From contig CADAAR010000001.1 of assembly GCA_902785945.1 (NCBI GenBank), forward strand, positions 124,001 through 188,000: DNA of 64,000 nt. Direction: 5' to 3'. Shown here piece after piece: positions 33,488 through 42,911 of this stretch. This DNA is from an uncultured Prevotellaceae bacterium (GTDB lineage: Bacteria; Bacteroidota; Bacteroidia; Bacteroidales; Bacteroidaceae). A program made the position numbers and the translations under genes. The notes under the pieces are model-generated. The model was not told the origin of the DNA and did no database searches. It saw only the letters and a list, made by a program, of their open reading frames with translations. Each line of letters begins with the position of its first letter. The stretch's first letter is position 1.

Positions 33488-36364
33488 ATGAAATCCTTCC
33501 TAGAATACGTCGCAGCCGACCTGCTCCAGAAATACGGTACCAACCTGTCCCGCATCGCTGTGGTCTTCCCCAACAAACGTGCTGCCCTTTTCCTTAACGA
33601 ACATCTGGCTCGTCTGGCAGGCAAACCTCTTTGGAGTCCGGCTTATATCACTATCAGCGAACTATTCCGCAAACACAGTCAGCGACAAGTGGCCGACCCC
33701 ATCCAACTTGTCTGTGAGCTTCATCAGTGCTTTACAGAATGTACGGGCATCAACGAAAGCCTCGACCATTTCTATGGATGGGGACAACTCCTGCTCTCTG
33801 ATTTCGACGACCTCGATAAAAACATGGCTTCTGCGGAACATGTCTTCGCTAACCTCCGCGACTTTCACGAATACGATGACACCTCTTATCTCAATGAAGA
33901 GCAACGCGCCATTCTCCGTCAGTTCTTCAGTAATTTCAGCGAAGAGCATAATAGCGAGTTGAAACGTCGTTTCCTGCAGCTTTGGAGTCATATCTACGAT
34001 ATCTACCAGACTTTCAATCACAAGTTATCGACTCAAGGACTAGCTTATGAAGGAGCCCTCTACCGTGAAGTGGTGGAACGTGAAGAAATCGATTTCGAAT
34101 ACGACACCTATATCTTTATTGGCTTCAACATGCTGCAACAGGTTGAGCAAACCCTCTTCCGACGTATGAAGGAAGACGGTAAAGCCCGTTTCTATTGGGA
34201 CTACGACCATTATTATCTCAACTCAAACGAGGCAGGCTATTTCATTGCCCAATATCTTAATGATTTCCCCAACGAGTTGGATAATCATGATGATGCTATC
34301 TACAACAACTTCGCCAAGAAGAAGACCATCACCTATATCTCTGCGCCTACAGAGAATATCCAAGCACGTTATATCAGCTCCTGGCTACTACAAGAGAACC
34401 GCATTGCCGACAATAGACAAACAGCTGTAGTGCTATGTAATGAGAATCTGCTACAGACAGCTATTCATTGCATTCCGACAGAAGTGGAAAAGGTCAATAT
34501 CACTACAGGCTATCCACTTTCTCAGACACCTATCACCTCGTTTGTCAATCTGCTCATTACTTTACAGACTAACGGCTATGTTGCGGAAACAAATCATTAT
34601 CGTCTACGTCATGTCAACCTTGTGTTGCGACATCCCTATTCCCACTATATCTCAACGGCCAGCAACAGTCTTTACGACGAGTTGAACAGCCGGAAGATCT
34701 ACTATCCCACCGCAGCCCTGCTATCAAAGGATGAAGGTCTTACATTACTCTTCTCCATAGAACATGCCAGCAGCACAGAGCAGTTTAACGCCAACCTCCT
34801 ATTGTGGTTGATGTCGGTTATCCGTCTGATAGCGAAAGCCATCAGTAAAGACGAAGTTGAAGCTTCTCCTTTCACCCAGGAAAGTATCTTCCGTATGTAC
34901 ACCCTCTTAAACCGTCTCAGCGACCTCGTTGAGAGCGGTATTCTGAATATTGACACCCTCACCCTGCAGCGACTGATTACGCAGATTGTCTCTGCCACCA
35001 GTATTCCCTTCCACGGAGAGCCGATTGAAGGTATCCAGATGATGGGCGTTCTGGAAACACGAAACATCGATTTCGAACATGTCCTGTTACTCTCTTGCAA
35101 CGAGGGTAATCTTCCAAAGGGCTTGAGCGATACGTCGTTCATTCCCTACAGTATCCGAAAGGCCTACGGACTCACCACCATCGATCACAAGGTAGCTATT
35201 TATGCCTATTATTTCCATCGGTTGCTGCAACGTGCCGGCGACATCACCATCGTCTATAATAATTCCACGAACGACGGACAGACAGGCGAGATGTCACGTT
35301 TCATGCTACAGATGATGGTGGAGAGTGGACATCAGATTCATATTCAGACACTTCAGGCTGGTCAGGCTCCGATACAACGAACCTTGCAGCCTATCACAAA
35401 GACCGACACGGTCATGCAACTCCTACGGATACGGTTTGAAGAGAATCTTCTGACGCCAACGGCCATCAACCGCTATATGCGCTGTCAGTTGCAGTTCTTC
35501 TATCGCTACGTGAGCGGCATCATCGAACCCGATAATGATGATGAAGACAACATCGACAACCGCATCTTTGGAAACATCTTCCATCTGGCAGCCCAGCTCG
35601 TCTACGAAAAGCTGATGCAGAAGAGTCGTATGATCATGGCCAAAGACATTGAATACCTGCTTCAAACTGATGTCGACATTGAACGTGCTGTTGACGAAGC
35701 CTTCAAACAAGCACTATTCCAGATAAAGGATACAGCCCGTAAGCTGCCTCCACTCGACGGACTGCAGATTATCAATCGTGAGGTCATCATCAAATACATC
35801 CGACAACTCCTTGAAATCGACCGTCGCCTGACGCCTTTCACCATTTTGGGTCTCGAAAAGACAGTCAGGATGGATTATCAGATAACTGTTGGCAGCGATA
35901 CCTTCACCACCACACTTGGCGGTATGATCGACCGTTTGGACAGCATCACAACCCCAGATGGAGAAGAACAGATTCGTGTAATCGATTATAAGACCGGTAG
36001 CCGACGACTCAAGGCCCTTGCTGATGTAGATGCCATCTTTGCCCAGGAAAGTCTGAAAGACCATAGTGACTATTACCTGCAGGCCTTCCTCTACAGCCAT
36101 ATCGTCAGACTCAAATCTATAGATAAGGCCGTTTCCCCTGCCCTGCTCTTCATCCAGCATGCTGGCACCGACGATTACAACCCAACCCTCTGTCTGGGTC
36201 GTGAACCTGTCAACGACATTGCCGTTGTGTCAGAATCCTATATGAAACAACTCTCCAGTTTGATCAGCGATATCTTCAATCCTGCCCTCAGCTTTACACC
36301 TACCGACGACAAGAAACGATGCACCAATTGTCCGTATGCACACCTCTGTGGCAGAATGTCCTAA
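33488..36364 (+). CDS. AddB-like PD-(D/E)XK nuclease with Fe-S cluster
   Basis: 958 residues. The N-terminal region resembles a helicase fold, but the ATP loop is replaced by FPNKRAALFL, so no functional Walker A is visible, as expected for AddB. The nuclease core VIDYKTGSRR (Asp833) lies near the C-terminus. Four cysteines (Cys666 in YMRCQLQFFYRY, and Cys945, Cys948, Cys954 in the C-terminal CTNCPYAHLCG) match the 4Fe-4S staple of AddB. It partners the upstream AddA-like protein. It overlaps the convergent MFS gene by 3 bases. Confidence 0.87.
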   Translation: MKSFLEYVAADLLQKYGTNLSRIAVVFPNKRAALFLNEHLARLAGKPLWSPAYITISELFRKHSQRQVADPIQLVCELHQCFTECTGINESLDHFYGWGQLLLSDFDDLDKNMASAEHVFANLRDFHEYDDTSYLNEEQRAILRQFFSNFSEEHNSELKRRFLQLWSHIYDIYQTFNHKLSTQGLAYEGALYREVVEREEIDFEYDTYIFIGFNMLQQVEQTLFRRMKEDGKARFYWDYDHYYLNSNEAGYFIAQYLNDFPNELDNHDDAIYNNFAKKKTITYISAPTENIQARYISSWLLQENRIADNRQTAVVLCNENLLQTAIHCIPTEVEKVNITTGYPLSQTPITSFVNLLITLQTNGYVAETNHYRLRHVNLVLRHPYSHYISTASNSLYDELNSRKIYYPTAALLSKDEGLTLLFSIEHASSTEQFNANLLLWLMSVIRLIAKAISKDEVEASPFTQESIFRMYTLLNRLSDLVESGILNIDTLTLQRLITQIVSATSIPFHGEPIEGIQMMGVLETRNIDFEHVLLLSCNEGNLPKGLSDTSFIPYSIRKAYGLTTIDHKVAIYAYYFHRLLQRAGDITIVYNNSTNDGQTGEMSRFMLQMMVESGHQIHIQTLQAGQAPIQRTLQPITKTDTVMQLLRIRFEENLLTPTAINRYMRCQLQFFYRYVSGIIEPDNDDEDNIDNRIFGNIFHLAAQLVYEKLMQKSRMIMAKDIEYLLQTDVDIERAVDEAFKQALFQIKDTARKLPPLDGLQIINREVIIKYIRQLLEIDRRLTPFTILGLEKTVRMDYQITVGSDTFTTTLGGMIDRLDSITTPDGEEQIRVIDYKTGSRRLKALADVDAIFAQESLKDHSDYYLQAFLYSHIVRLKSIDKAVSPALLFIQHAGTDDYNPTLCLGREPVNDIAVVSESYMKQLSSLISDIFNPALSFTPTDDKKRCTNCPYAHLCGRMS

Positions 36365-37539
36365 CGGTTCTTGTGCTTGATATACCAGCCGTGTGTAAAG
36401 AAATGATAGAATAAAAGCGCAACAACAGTTGTGACAAGTGCTAACTGTAACATGGGTCCCATCTGCAACTCTAGCAGTCCGTAGCCTAGTCCAATGCCTA
36501 ATGCCAACCCGCTCTCCCATGCCAAGAAGAAGGTGCTCTGTGCTGTACCACGCTGACAATGACGGCTCAGTTTGATAAAAAACAGCAGGAAACGTGAGCC
36601 GATAATGCCCAGACCAAACCCTATAAACATTGGTGCTGCAAACGACACGATGGTCTGCTGACGCGTCAGCATCATCAACAGGGCAACACCTATCAGCAGC
36701 AGGCCTGTGATTACCTCGCTCTCTATGTCGGCATCACGGAATGCAAAGCGCTGGGCCAGCAAGGCTACCAAGAAGCCCACCATCACCATCACATAGAACA
36801 ATTCCGACGTTATTGTCGACAACAACAGTCCCATCACAAACGTCACAACAAGCAGATTAAGTGTCAATGGCCAACCCTGTGGCAGGAAGAAACGGTCCAG
36901 ACTCACTACCCTGACATTCTCTTCAGGCGTTCTGAAGGGGAAATGTACCAACCTGATGAAAATAATCGCAGCCAGAGTACAGCCGATAGATACCAGCAAT
37001 ACGGTGCTGAAACCAGCCATACGGTCGACGATGATACCCGTCAACGGTCCTAACGAGAGGGCAAACCTTGAGAACCATGAAGCAGAATGATTTGCTTCCG
37101 TACGTTGGAACGACTCACAAGTGTCGATAATCAATGTGCTCGACAATATCATCTGTGCTACACCAAAGGCAGCGCCGAGTGCAAAGCGCTGAACCAGCAG
37201 AATCGGGAAATCGAAGAACTGCGATTTCTGCGTGTCCAGATAGTAAAGCCATCCCAAGGCTGCTGTCATCAGTAAAATGGCCCAGATACAAGCCACATTC
37301 CTACGGAATCGCTGTACTAGCCAGGATGTCAGGTAACCAAGCAGGAAGATACCCACACCAAACGCCCCCATTATCATACCCGTTTCCTGCAGCGTCAGGT
37401 TTTCTGTCTGCATCAGCCACCCCGGCATCACAGGAATCAGCACGTAGACCGCCATTGTCAATAGCAGATTGGCCATTGCCATCAGCCAGAAGTCGCGGTG
37501 CCACAACCGGATATGTACAGGTGTATTCTGGGTGTTCAT
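36361..37539 (-). CDS. major facilitator superfamily transporter
   Basis: 392 residues with about 12 hydrophobic segments. The loop between segments 2 and 3 (GYLTSWLVQRFRRN) carries the MFS motif A pattern in a weak form. Substrate unknown; family members include drug and metabolite exporters. Its start overlaps the stop of the HAD gene by the ATGA overlap at 37536-37539, so the two are translationally coupled. Inner membrane. Confidence 0.78.
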   Translation of the reverse strand: MNTQNTPVHIRLWHRDFWLMAMANLLLTMAVYVLIPVMPGWLMQTENLTLQETGMIMGAFGVGIFLLGYLTSWLVQRFRRNVACIWAILLMTAALGWLYYLDTQKSQFFDFPILLVQRFALGAAFGVAQMILSSTLIIDTCESFQRTEANHSASWFSRFALSLGPLTGIIVDRMAGFSTVLLVSIGCTLAAIIFIRLVHFPFRTPEENVRVVSLDRFFLPQGWPLTLNLLVVTFVMGLLLSTITSELFYVMVMVGFLVALLAQRFAFRDADIESEVITGLLLIGVALLMMLTRQQTIVSFAAPMFIGFGLGIIGSRFLLFFIKLSRHCQRGTAQSTFFLAWESGLALGIGLGYGLLELQMGPMLQLALVTTVVALLFYHFFTHGWYIKHKNR

Positions 37540-38204
37540 GATCGGGATGTAAAATGGAGGAATTGTGTAATAGAATCAAATGTCATACCGATATAGTTCG
37601 ACACCTGTAAATCTGAGAGCGGAGCAACGATTGCCTGCGCATTGGTTGTCAGCAAACCTACAACCTTCATCTTTGCAGCCATCCCGGAACGTAAACCATT
37701 CACGCTGTCTTCAAACACCACACATTCATCGGGCTCAACACCCAGTTTCTGTGCAGCTTTCAGATAGCAGTCGGGATCGGGCTTGCTCTTCTCAAAGTCC
37801 TCAGAGGTCAGAATGGCATCAAAAAGCGATTTGAATCCGGGCTGCTTCCGATAGACACTCTCCATCTTCGGCAGATTCGAACTCGTCACCACAGCTGTCT
37901 TCACACCATGCCGATGCAGATCATCTACGAAAGCGATAAAGCCCTCGATATAGTCATAGTCCATCTGCTGCTCGTAAGCATTCAACCTTTCGGTAATTAC
38001 AGGCTGCTCTTTCTGCAGGAGACCGCTGAACCAGCAATCATAGATTTGCGTCAGCGTAGAGCCTTTTATTTCCTGCTCCAGTCCGGGACGCTCGGGATGG
38101 TATAGGCGACATTGCTCACCCCAGAACACCGTGTATTGAGGTTCGGTGTCAAACACCACCCCATCCAGGTCAAATAGTACTGCTTTTAGTTGCCTTTCTT
38201 GCAT
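37536..38204 (-). CDS. HAD-IA family hydrolase (beta-phosphoglucomutase/phosphatase-like)
   Basis: 222 residues. Motif I FDLDGVVFDTE with nucleophile and acid/base aspartates, motif II VTSSN, motif III KSKPDPDCY, motif IV FEDSVNGLRSG. A helical cap lies between motifs I and II. This pattern fits the beta-phosphoglucomutase or general sugar-phosphatase branch; the D-x-D-G-V variant is typical of that branch. Soluble. Cotranscribed with the MFS gene downstream (ATGA overlap) from a promoter at about 38224-38231. Confidence 0.85.
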   Translation of the reverse strand: MQERQLKAVLFDLDGVVFDTEPQYTVFWGEQCRLYHPERPGLEQEIKGSTLTQIYDCWFSGLLQKEQPVITERLNAYEQQMDYDYIEGFIAFVDDLHRHGVKTAVVTSSNLPKMESVYRKQPGFKSLFDAILTSEDFEKSKPDPDCYLKAAQKLGVEPDECVVFEDSVNGLRSGMAAKMKVVGLLTTNAQAIVAPLSDLQVSNYIGMTFDSITQFLHFTSRS

Positions 38205-38223
38205 AATTATTCTTATTTGAGTG

Positions 38224-38231
38224 CAAAATTA
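38224..38231 (-). promoter_or_regulatory. -7 element upstream of the HAD gene
   Basis: Minus strand TAATTTTG, 20 bases upstream of the ATG at 38204. No clear -33 element. Confidence 0.5.
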
Positions 38232-38249
38232 CTTTTTTTTTACGAGAAA

Positions 38250-38281
38250 TTTGCGAAATTCCTAAATTAAGTGTACTTTTG
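38250..38281 (+). promoter_or_regulatory. promoter of the DUF3298-like lipoprotein
   Basis: TTTG at 38250-38253 and TACTTTTG at 38274-38281, 20-base spacer. A TTG codon at 38279 that could start the frame lies inside the promoter and is rejected. Confidence 0.72.
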
Positions 38282-38311
38282 CCGCCAATTAATGACATTT
38301 ATAAAGAATTT

Positions 38312-39094
38312 ATGAAGAAATTTTTCCTGCTCGCGCCTGTTTTCTTCCTCCTCATGGGATGTGGAAATTCCGAAGAAAGCACCCAGTTTGATGTTGCGAC
38401 TTCCGATAAGAACGTCAGATTAACATCCGAGGGGAATTCTCCTTCATGTAGTGTCCATCTGGAAATGTCGTATGCCACAGAGGCCAACGGACATAAGGCT
38501 GAGATTATCAACAACATCATCGAGAAGCGCCTGCTCAATATGCAGGATCTGACCATGCTGCAGGCGGCCGACTCCTTTGCCAATATGTATGCGGCCAATT
38601 ATCAGCAAAGTCTCCTGCCCTTATACCGTCAGGATCAGAATGACCAGAAAAAGTTGGAGTGGTATAACTATCATTATATCCTGAAGACCTCAACAGAACA
38701 AGGTCGTAACAATGCTGACGTTTACCATATCTACCTTGATTATTACGAGGGCGGTGCCCATGGCATCAACCAGCATCTGACGATGAACTTCGAGAGTGCA
38801 ACTGGCCGACAGCTGATGCTTTCCGACCTGTTTGTCCCTGGGTATGAACACAAGTTGAACGCTATCCTCCAGAAAGCCCTCTGTTCGTATGTCGGTGTGA
38901 GCAGCCTCGACGAGCTGAAAAGCCAAGGTTTCCTTTACTCAATGGATATGTTCCCTTCTGAGAATTTCATCCTGGGCAAAGAGGCCATCACATTTATCTA
39001 CAATCCCTACGAGATTGCCCCTTATGAGAAAGGCAGCATCGAGCTGACACTCTCCTACTCCGAACTCGACGATATTCTGAATAAATCACTCTGA
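38312..39094 (+). CDS. lipoprotein with DUF3298/DUF4163-like domain
   Basis: 260 residues from the ATG at 38312. The signal peptide ends in LLMGC, with Cys17 as the lipid site, so it should be anchored on a membrane surface outside the cytoplasm. The body matches the DUF4163-DUF3298 pattern seen in RsiV-like and Bacteroidetes proteins: an N-terminal strand-rich part (PSCSVHLEMSYA), YEGGAHGINQHLTMNFESATGRQL and a C-terminal part with FIYNPYEIAPYEKGSIEL. No enzyme motif. rsmG follows after 2 bases, so they share a transcript. Confidence 0.77.
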   Translation: MKKFFLLAPVFFLLMGCGNSEESTQFDVATSDKNVRLTSEGNSPSCSVHLEMSYATEANGHKAEIINNIIEKRLLNMQDLTMLQAADSFANMYAANYQQSLLPLYRQDQNDQKKLEWYNYHYILKTSTEQGRNNADVYHIYLDYYEGGAHGINQHLTMNFESATGRQLMLSDLFVPGYEHKLNAILQKALCSYVGVSSLDELKSQGFLYSMDMFPSENFILGKEAITFIYNPYEIAPYEKGSIELTLSYSELDDILNKSL

Positions 39095-39096
39095 CC

Positions 39097-39720
39097 ATGC
39101 ATCCACTCATCAGCAAATACTTCACCGACCTCACGCCACAGCAGTGCCAGCAGATTGACGCCCTCGATGCGCTCTATCGCGACTGGAACGAGAAAATCAA
39201 TGTCATCTCCCGCAAAGACATCGACAACCTCTACGAGCACCACGTGCTTCACTCGATGGCGATAGCCAAGGTCATCCGTTTCCGTCCAGGCAGTCAGATC
39301 CTCGATTTCGGCACGGGCGGTGGTTTCCCCGGCATCCCTTTGGCCATTCTCTTTCCCGACTGCCAGTTCAAGCTCATCGACGGCACGGGCAAGAAGATCC
39401 GCGTGGCCCAGGAGGTGTGCAATGCCATCGGACTGAAGAACTGCCAACCTACCCATCTGCGTGGTGAAGACGAAAAAGGTCTCTACGACTTCGTGGTCAG
39501 TCGTGCAGTCATGCCCCTGCCAGACCTCGTGAAGATCGTTCAGAAGAATATCTCCAAGCGTCAGCAAAACGCGCTGCCTAATGGCATTCTCTGTCTGAAA
39601 GGTGGTGACCTGCAATCAGAGACCCAACCTTTTAAGAAGATTGTCCAGACCACCGAAATCAGCAGTTTCTTCTCTGAAGAGTGGTTCCGGGAAAAATATG
39701 TCATTTATCTCCCCCGCTAA
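39097..39720 (+). CDS. rsmG: 16S rRNA (guanine(527)-N7)-methyltransferase
   Basis: 207 residues, the normal length for RsmG (GidB). SAM-binding motif LDFGTGGGFPGIPLAI near residue 68; NEKINVISRKDIDNLYEHHVLHS at residues 28-50 is the family signature. It methylates G527 in the 530 loop of 16S rRNA. In an operon with the lipoprotein upstream and the MBL hydrolase downstream; its stop overlaps the next ATG (TAATG). Confidence 0.95.
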   Translation: MHPLISKYFTDLTPQQCQQIDALDALYRDWNEKINVISRKDIDNLYEHHVLHSMAIAKVIRFRPGSQILDFGTGGGFPGIPLAILFPDCQFKLIDGTGKKIRVAQEVCNAIGLKNCQPTHLRGEDEKGLYDFVVSRAVMPLPDLVKIVQKNISKRQQNALPNGILCLKGGDLQSETQPFKKIVQTTEISSFFSEEWFREKYVIYLPR

Positions 39721-40364
39721 TGCTTACCATCAAGACTTTCCCTTGTAACATGCTCGCTGAAAACTGCTATGTGGTCAGCGACGAAACGCGTGAGTGTGTC
39801 ATCATCGATTGTGGCGCTTACTATTCTGAAGAAGGTCAGGCCATCGTCAATTATATCAAGGAGAACAACCTGTCGCCCTGTCATCTGCTCTGCACCCACG
39901 GCCATTTCGACCACTGCATGGGCAACGGCATTATCTTCCGTGCCTTCGGTCTGAAGCCCAAGGCTCATCAGGACGATAGCTTTCTTATGGAGAAGATGGA
40001 ACAGCAGACCAGCGAGATACTTGGCATTCCCATCCATCTGGATGTGCCACCCGTCGACCGTTATTTCACCGATAGCGATACCATCACGTTTGGCTCTCAC
40101 ACCTGGCAGATTCTTCACACCCCGGGTCACACCCCTGGTGGTATCGTCTTTTATGATGCTGCTGAACATATTGCCTTCAGTGGCGACACCCTGTTTCGTA
40201 TGAGCATTGGCCGTACCGACTTCGAACGTGGCAGCTATGCCGATATGATTGCCTCGCTCCACATGCTCGCCACTAAATTACCATCTGATACAAAAATTTA
40301 CGCCGGCCATGGTCCGGAAACAACCATGGCCGACGAAATTCGGTATAATCCTTATATGAGATAA
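39720..40364 (+). CDS. metallo-beta-lactamase-fold hydrolase (glyoxalase II-like)
   Basis: 214 residues from the ATG at 39720, which overlaps the rsmG stop. Metal motif THGHFDHC places His60, His62, Asp64 and His65; GHTPGGIVFY supplies the next His and GDTLF the bridging Asp, with GHGPETT the last His. This pattern and length fit the YcbL/glyoxalase-II-like group, which hydrolyses thioesters; the actual substrate is unknown. No signal peptide. Confidence 0.85.
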   Translation: MLTIKTFPCNMLAENCYVVSDETRECVIIDCGAYYSEEGQAIVNYIKENNLSPCHLLCTHGHFDHCMGNGIIFRAFGLKPKAHQDDSFLMEKMEQQTSEILGIPIHLDVPPVDRYFTDSDTITFGSHTWQILHTPGHTPGGIVFYDAAEHIAFSGDTLFRMSIGRTDFERGSYADMIASLHMLATKLPSDTKIYAGHGPETTMADEIRYNPYMR

Positions 40365-40367
40365 GTC

Positions 40368-41957
40368 TTATCTTCTGGGAGCACCGGCACCGGGAGCACC
40401 AGGAGCGCCTGCGCCACCAGGACGAGCGCCACCGGGGAAGCCTCCGAAGCCACCGAAGCCCTGCTGAGGAGCAATCTCCGGCTCACCGAAGACTGATGCC
40501 TCTGCATCCTTGTCGTTCAGTTTGAACACCATGAACTTAGGATTCTTCTCCGTGCAGGGAGCCCAAGCGCCACCCTTCGGACCGTTAGGATCGCTATACT
40601 TGGCGAAGTTGGTCCAAGCTGTCAGCATCTTCTCAGAGAGATCCCAGTCGCCCTTGGTCCAAGGACGCCAGCAATGCTTCAGGCTCTTGAACACAAACCA
40701 GAGGTCTGACGAGTGGAACGCACCACGCAGACGCTGTGTCACCTCAGGATGGCTGCCATCGTCGGGCAACGGACGTGCAAACTCGTAAGCCCAAGCCTTA
40801 CCGCCCTTCTCAGCGCGCACCTTACAGAACTCAGCAATATTCGGAGCCATGTTACCCATATCGTTCAGGGTGAAACCAATCATATAAGGCACGTCAGCCA
40901 ATGTACCCTCGCGGGTGGCATCGTCGAAGCTCTTCACGCTCACATAACCGTCGAGCATCGGCATAAAGCCCATACCCATACGCATCATACCCATCATGCC
41001 GCCCTGTTGCTGCTGACCGGCGCTGTTCACCTGCTGGTAAATCGTAGGCAGAGCAAAGACCGTCTCTGTGCTGGCCTGACGCATCTTCTGCAGATCGGTC
41101 ATACCGGCCCAGTCGAACATCTTCTTGGCGTTGTTGGCTGCATCCTCGATAGAGCCACCACTGTAACGGCCACCCATCATACCACCACCATTGGGGTTGG
41201 GAATGCTCAGTCCCTGGGCACTCATGATAACAGCCTTGTGGAACAGACCACGGGCCAGCGGACTCTCACACAGCGTACGAACGCTACCACCACCGGCACT
41301 CTGTCCGAAGATCGTCACGTTATTGGGGTCACCACCAAACTGGGCGATGTTCTTCTTGATCCACTTCAGGGCCTCAATCTGGTCGAGGATACCGTAGTTA
41401 CCTGATACCTTGTTCGGGCTCTCCTCAGCCAATGCTGGATGACAGAGGAAGCCGAAGATACCCAGACGGTAGTTGATAGAAACGAGCACCACATCCTTGG
41501 CACCCCATTCCTGACCGTCGAACTCAGGCTCAGAACCGAAGCCCTCACGATAGCCACCACCGTGAATCCACAGAGCCACAGGCAGTTTCTTGTTTACCTG
41601 TCCAGGAGCCTTTGTCCATACATTCAGATACAGACAGTCCTCACTGAAGGCAGCTTCCTCACCGTAGCCCCACTCAGTATAATAACCACCAGTATACTGG
41701 ATGGCCTGATAGCTGGGACGTCCGAAGGTGTCGCATTTCTTCACACCCTTCCAGGGCACTACAGGTTGCGGAGCCTTCCAACGGTTCTCACGGATGGGAG
41801 GTGCAGCATAGGGAATGCCACGATACACAAACACGTCAGGATGATCGTCAGCCACGACGCCCTGTACCTGACCACCTTCGATTGTTAACACGGGGTTGTT
41901 CTGCGCGTTGGCAGAAACTGCTACCAAAAGCAGCAACGGTAAAAAAAGCTTTTTCAT
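40368..41957 (-). CDS. exported carboxylesterase family protein
   Basis: 529 residues. Signal peptide MKKLFLPLLLLVAVSANAQ. The type-B carboxylesterase fold is clear: EDCLYLNVWT, IHGGGYREG for the oxyanion hole and the nucleophile Ser220 in FGQSAGGGS; a His in GAFHSSDLWFVF is the likely base. Unusual Met/Gly-rich inserts (GGGMMGGRYSGG and GGMMGMMRMGMGF) sit between the catalytic elements, and the protein ends in a low-complexity Gly/Pro/Ala tail. It may hydrolyse plant or dietary esters in the periplasm. Its stop lies 3 bases from the convergent MBL gene. Confidence 0.88.
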   Translation of the reverse strand: MKKLFLPLLLLVAVSANAQNNPVLTIEGGQVQGVVADDHPDVFVYRGIPYAAPPIRENRWKAPQPVVPWKGVKKCDTFGRPSYQAIQYTGGYYTEWGYGEEAAFSEDCLYLNVWTKAPGQVNKKLPVALWIHGGGYREGFGSEPEFDGQEWGAKDVVLVSINYRLGIFGFLCHPALAEESPNKVSGNYGILDQIEALKWIKKNIAQFGGDPNNVTIFGQSAGGGSVRTLCESPLARGLFHKAVIMSAQGLSIPNPNGGGMMGGRYSGGSIEDAANNAKKMFDWAGMTDLQKMRQASTETVFALPTIYQQVNSAGQQQQGGMMGMMRMGMGFMPMLDGYVSVKSFDDATREGTLADVPYMIGFTLNDMGNMAPNIAEFCKVRAEKGGKAWAYEFARPLPDDGSHPEVTQRLRGAFHSSDLWFVFKSLKHCWRPWTKGDWDLSEKMLTAWTNFAKYSDPNGPKGGAWAPCTEKNPKFMVFKLNDKDAEASVFGEPEIAPQQGFGGFGGFPGGARPGGAGAPGAPGAGAPRR

Positions 41958-41994
41958 AAATAGTTGTATTAATAAAGTTGGTAATAGTGATGTC

Positions 41995-42786
41995 TTATCT
42001 TACCACGCGGGTGAATTCGGGCTTGGCACCAGCCTCCTTACCCATCGTCACATAGATGGTCGAGGTCTGCTCACCACCGCCACCAAAGCCTTGGCTCTTC
42101 ACCTTAAACTCGTAGTCGATGCTGTCGTCGGTGGTTCGCTTGCCGAAGGTCTGCGGCGTTCCCAACGGGAACTGATAGCTCGAGCAGGCATCGTTGAAGA
42201 TAGCCTTCTCAGCATCGGTCACAGGCTGCTGGGCAGAATAAGCGGGCAACGCTTTGACAGAACCTTTCTTATAACCGTTCTCCTTCAGGAAACGGTCGAG
42301 CTCCTTCGCTGCCGACTTCACACGAGCCTGACGCACACCGTAACCCGGCTGAATCTTCGCCTTTGGAAGCGCTTTCACGAGGTCGGCCGACGAACTCTCC
42401 AGACCGCCGCTACCAAACGTACAGAAAGGCACGATGGTCTTACCGGCGAAGTCGTATTTCTTAACGAGCGTTACTACCGGTGCAGCATAGGTTCCACCCC
42501 AGATGGGATAACCCAAATAGATCACGTCGTAAGCCTTCAGATCGGCCTTCAGCGGTTTGATCTCGGGCTCCTTGTCCCGCTGGGCACGCTGCATCGTTTC
42601 CTGGAAATTACCGGAATACGGGTTCACGGCCTCGATGCTTTCTATATCTGCACCCAGTTGTTTCTGTAATTCCTCGGCAACAGCCTTGGTCGTGTTAGTC
42701 TCTGAGAAATAAAGCACCAGTTTCTTTTGTGCGAAACCAGTAGTCACAAATGCTGCCATAGCAAACAATAATAAGAATCTTTTCAT
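41995..42786 (-). CDS. exported flavodoxin-like protein
   Basis: 263 residues. A signal peptide (MKRFLLLFAMAAFVTTGFA) precedes a flavodoxin domain with the FMN phosphate loop LYFSETNTTKAVAEEL, the VIYLGYPIWGGTYAAP ring-binding segment and FCTFGSGGLESSSADL. About 85 residues of unknown function follow (from AYSAQQPVTDAEK). Flavodoxins are usually cytosolic, so an exported member would act in periplasmic electron transfer; the donor is unknown. It precedes the esterase gene on the same strand, 37 bases apart, from its own promoter. Confidence 0.83.
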   Translation of the reverse strand: MKRFLLLFAMAAFVTTGFAQKKLVLYFSETNTTKAVAEELQKQLGADIESIEAVNPYSGNFQETMQRAQRDKEPEIKPLKADLKAYDVIYLGYPIWGGTYAAPVVTLVKKYDFAGKTIVPFCTFGSGGLESSSADLVKALPKAKIQPGYGVRQARVKSAAKELDRFLKENGYKKGSVKALPAYSAQQPVTDAEKAIFNDACSSYQFPLGTPQTFGKRTTDDSIDYEFKVKSQGFGGGGEQTSTIYVTMGKEAGAKPEFTRVVR

Positions 42787-42820
42787 AAGTTGATAATTAA
42801 GTTATGATCATAAGTCGCTG

Positions 42821-42852
42821 CAAATTTAGTTATTTTTACGAATATACGCAAA
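42821..42852 (-). promoter_or_regulatory. promoter of the flavodoxin-esterase genes
   Basis: Minus strand TAAATTTG at 42828-42821 with TTTG at 42852-42849, 20-base spacer. Confidence 0.7.
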
Positions 42853-42880
42853 TAATTGGTTCTTTATTTTCAAAAACCAG

Positions 42881-42911
42881 ACGAAAAAACGGAAGCCGAT
42901 TGACTTCCGTT
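42881..42911 (-). terminator. intrinsic terminator, minus strand
   Basis: AACGGAAG (42911-42904 on the minus strand) pairs with CTTCCGTT (42895-42888) around an 8-base loop and is followed by TTTTCGTC, giving a run of six T. It ends any minus-strand transcript entering from 43.2-43.9 kb. Confidence 0.8.

Noticed and set aside
40359-40373. AGATAAG/CTTATCT hairpin between the convergent MBL and esterase genes
   Set aside because: Too weak and without T-runs to be called a terminator.
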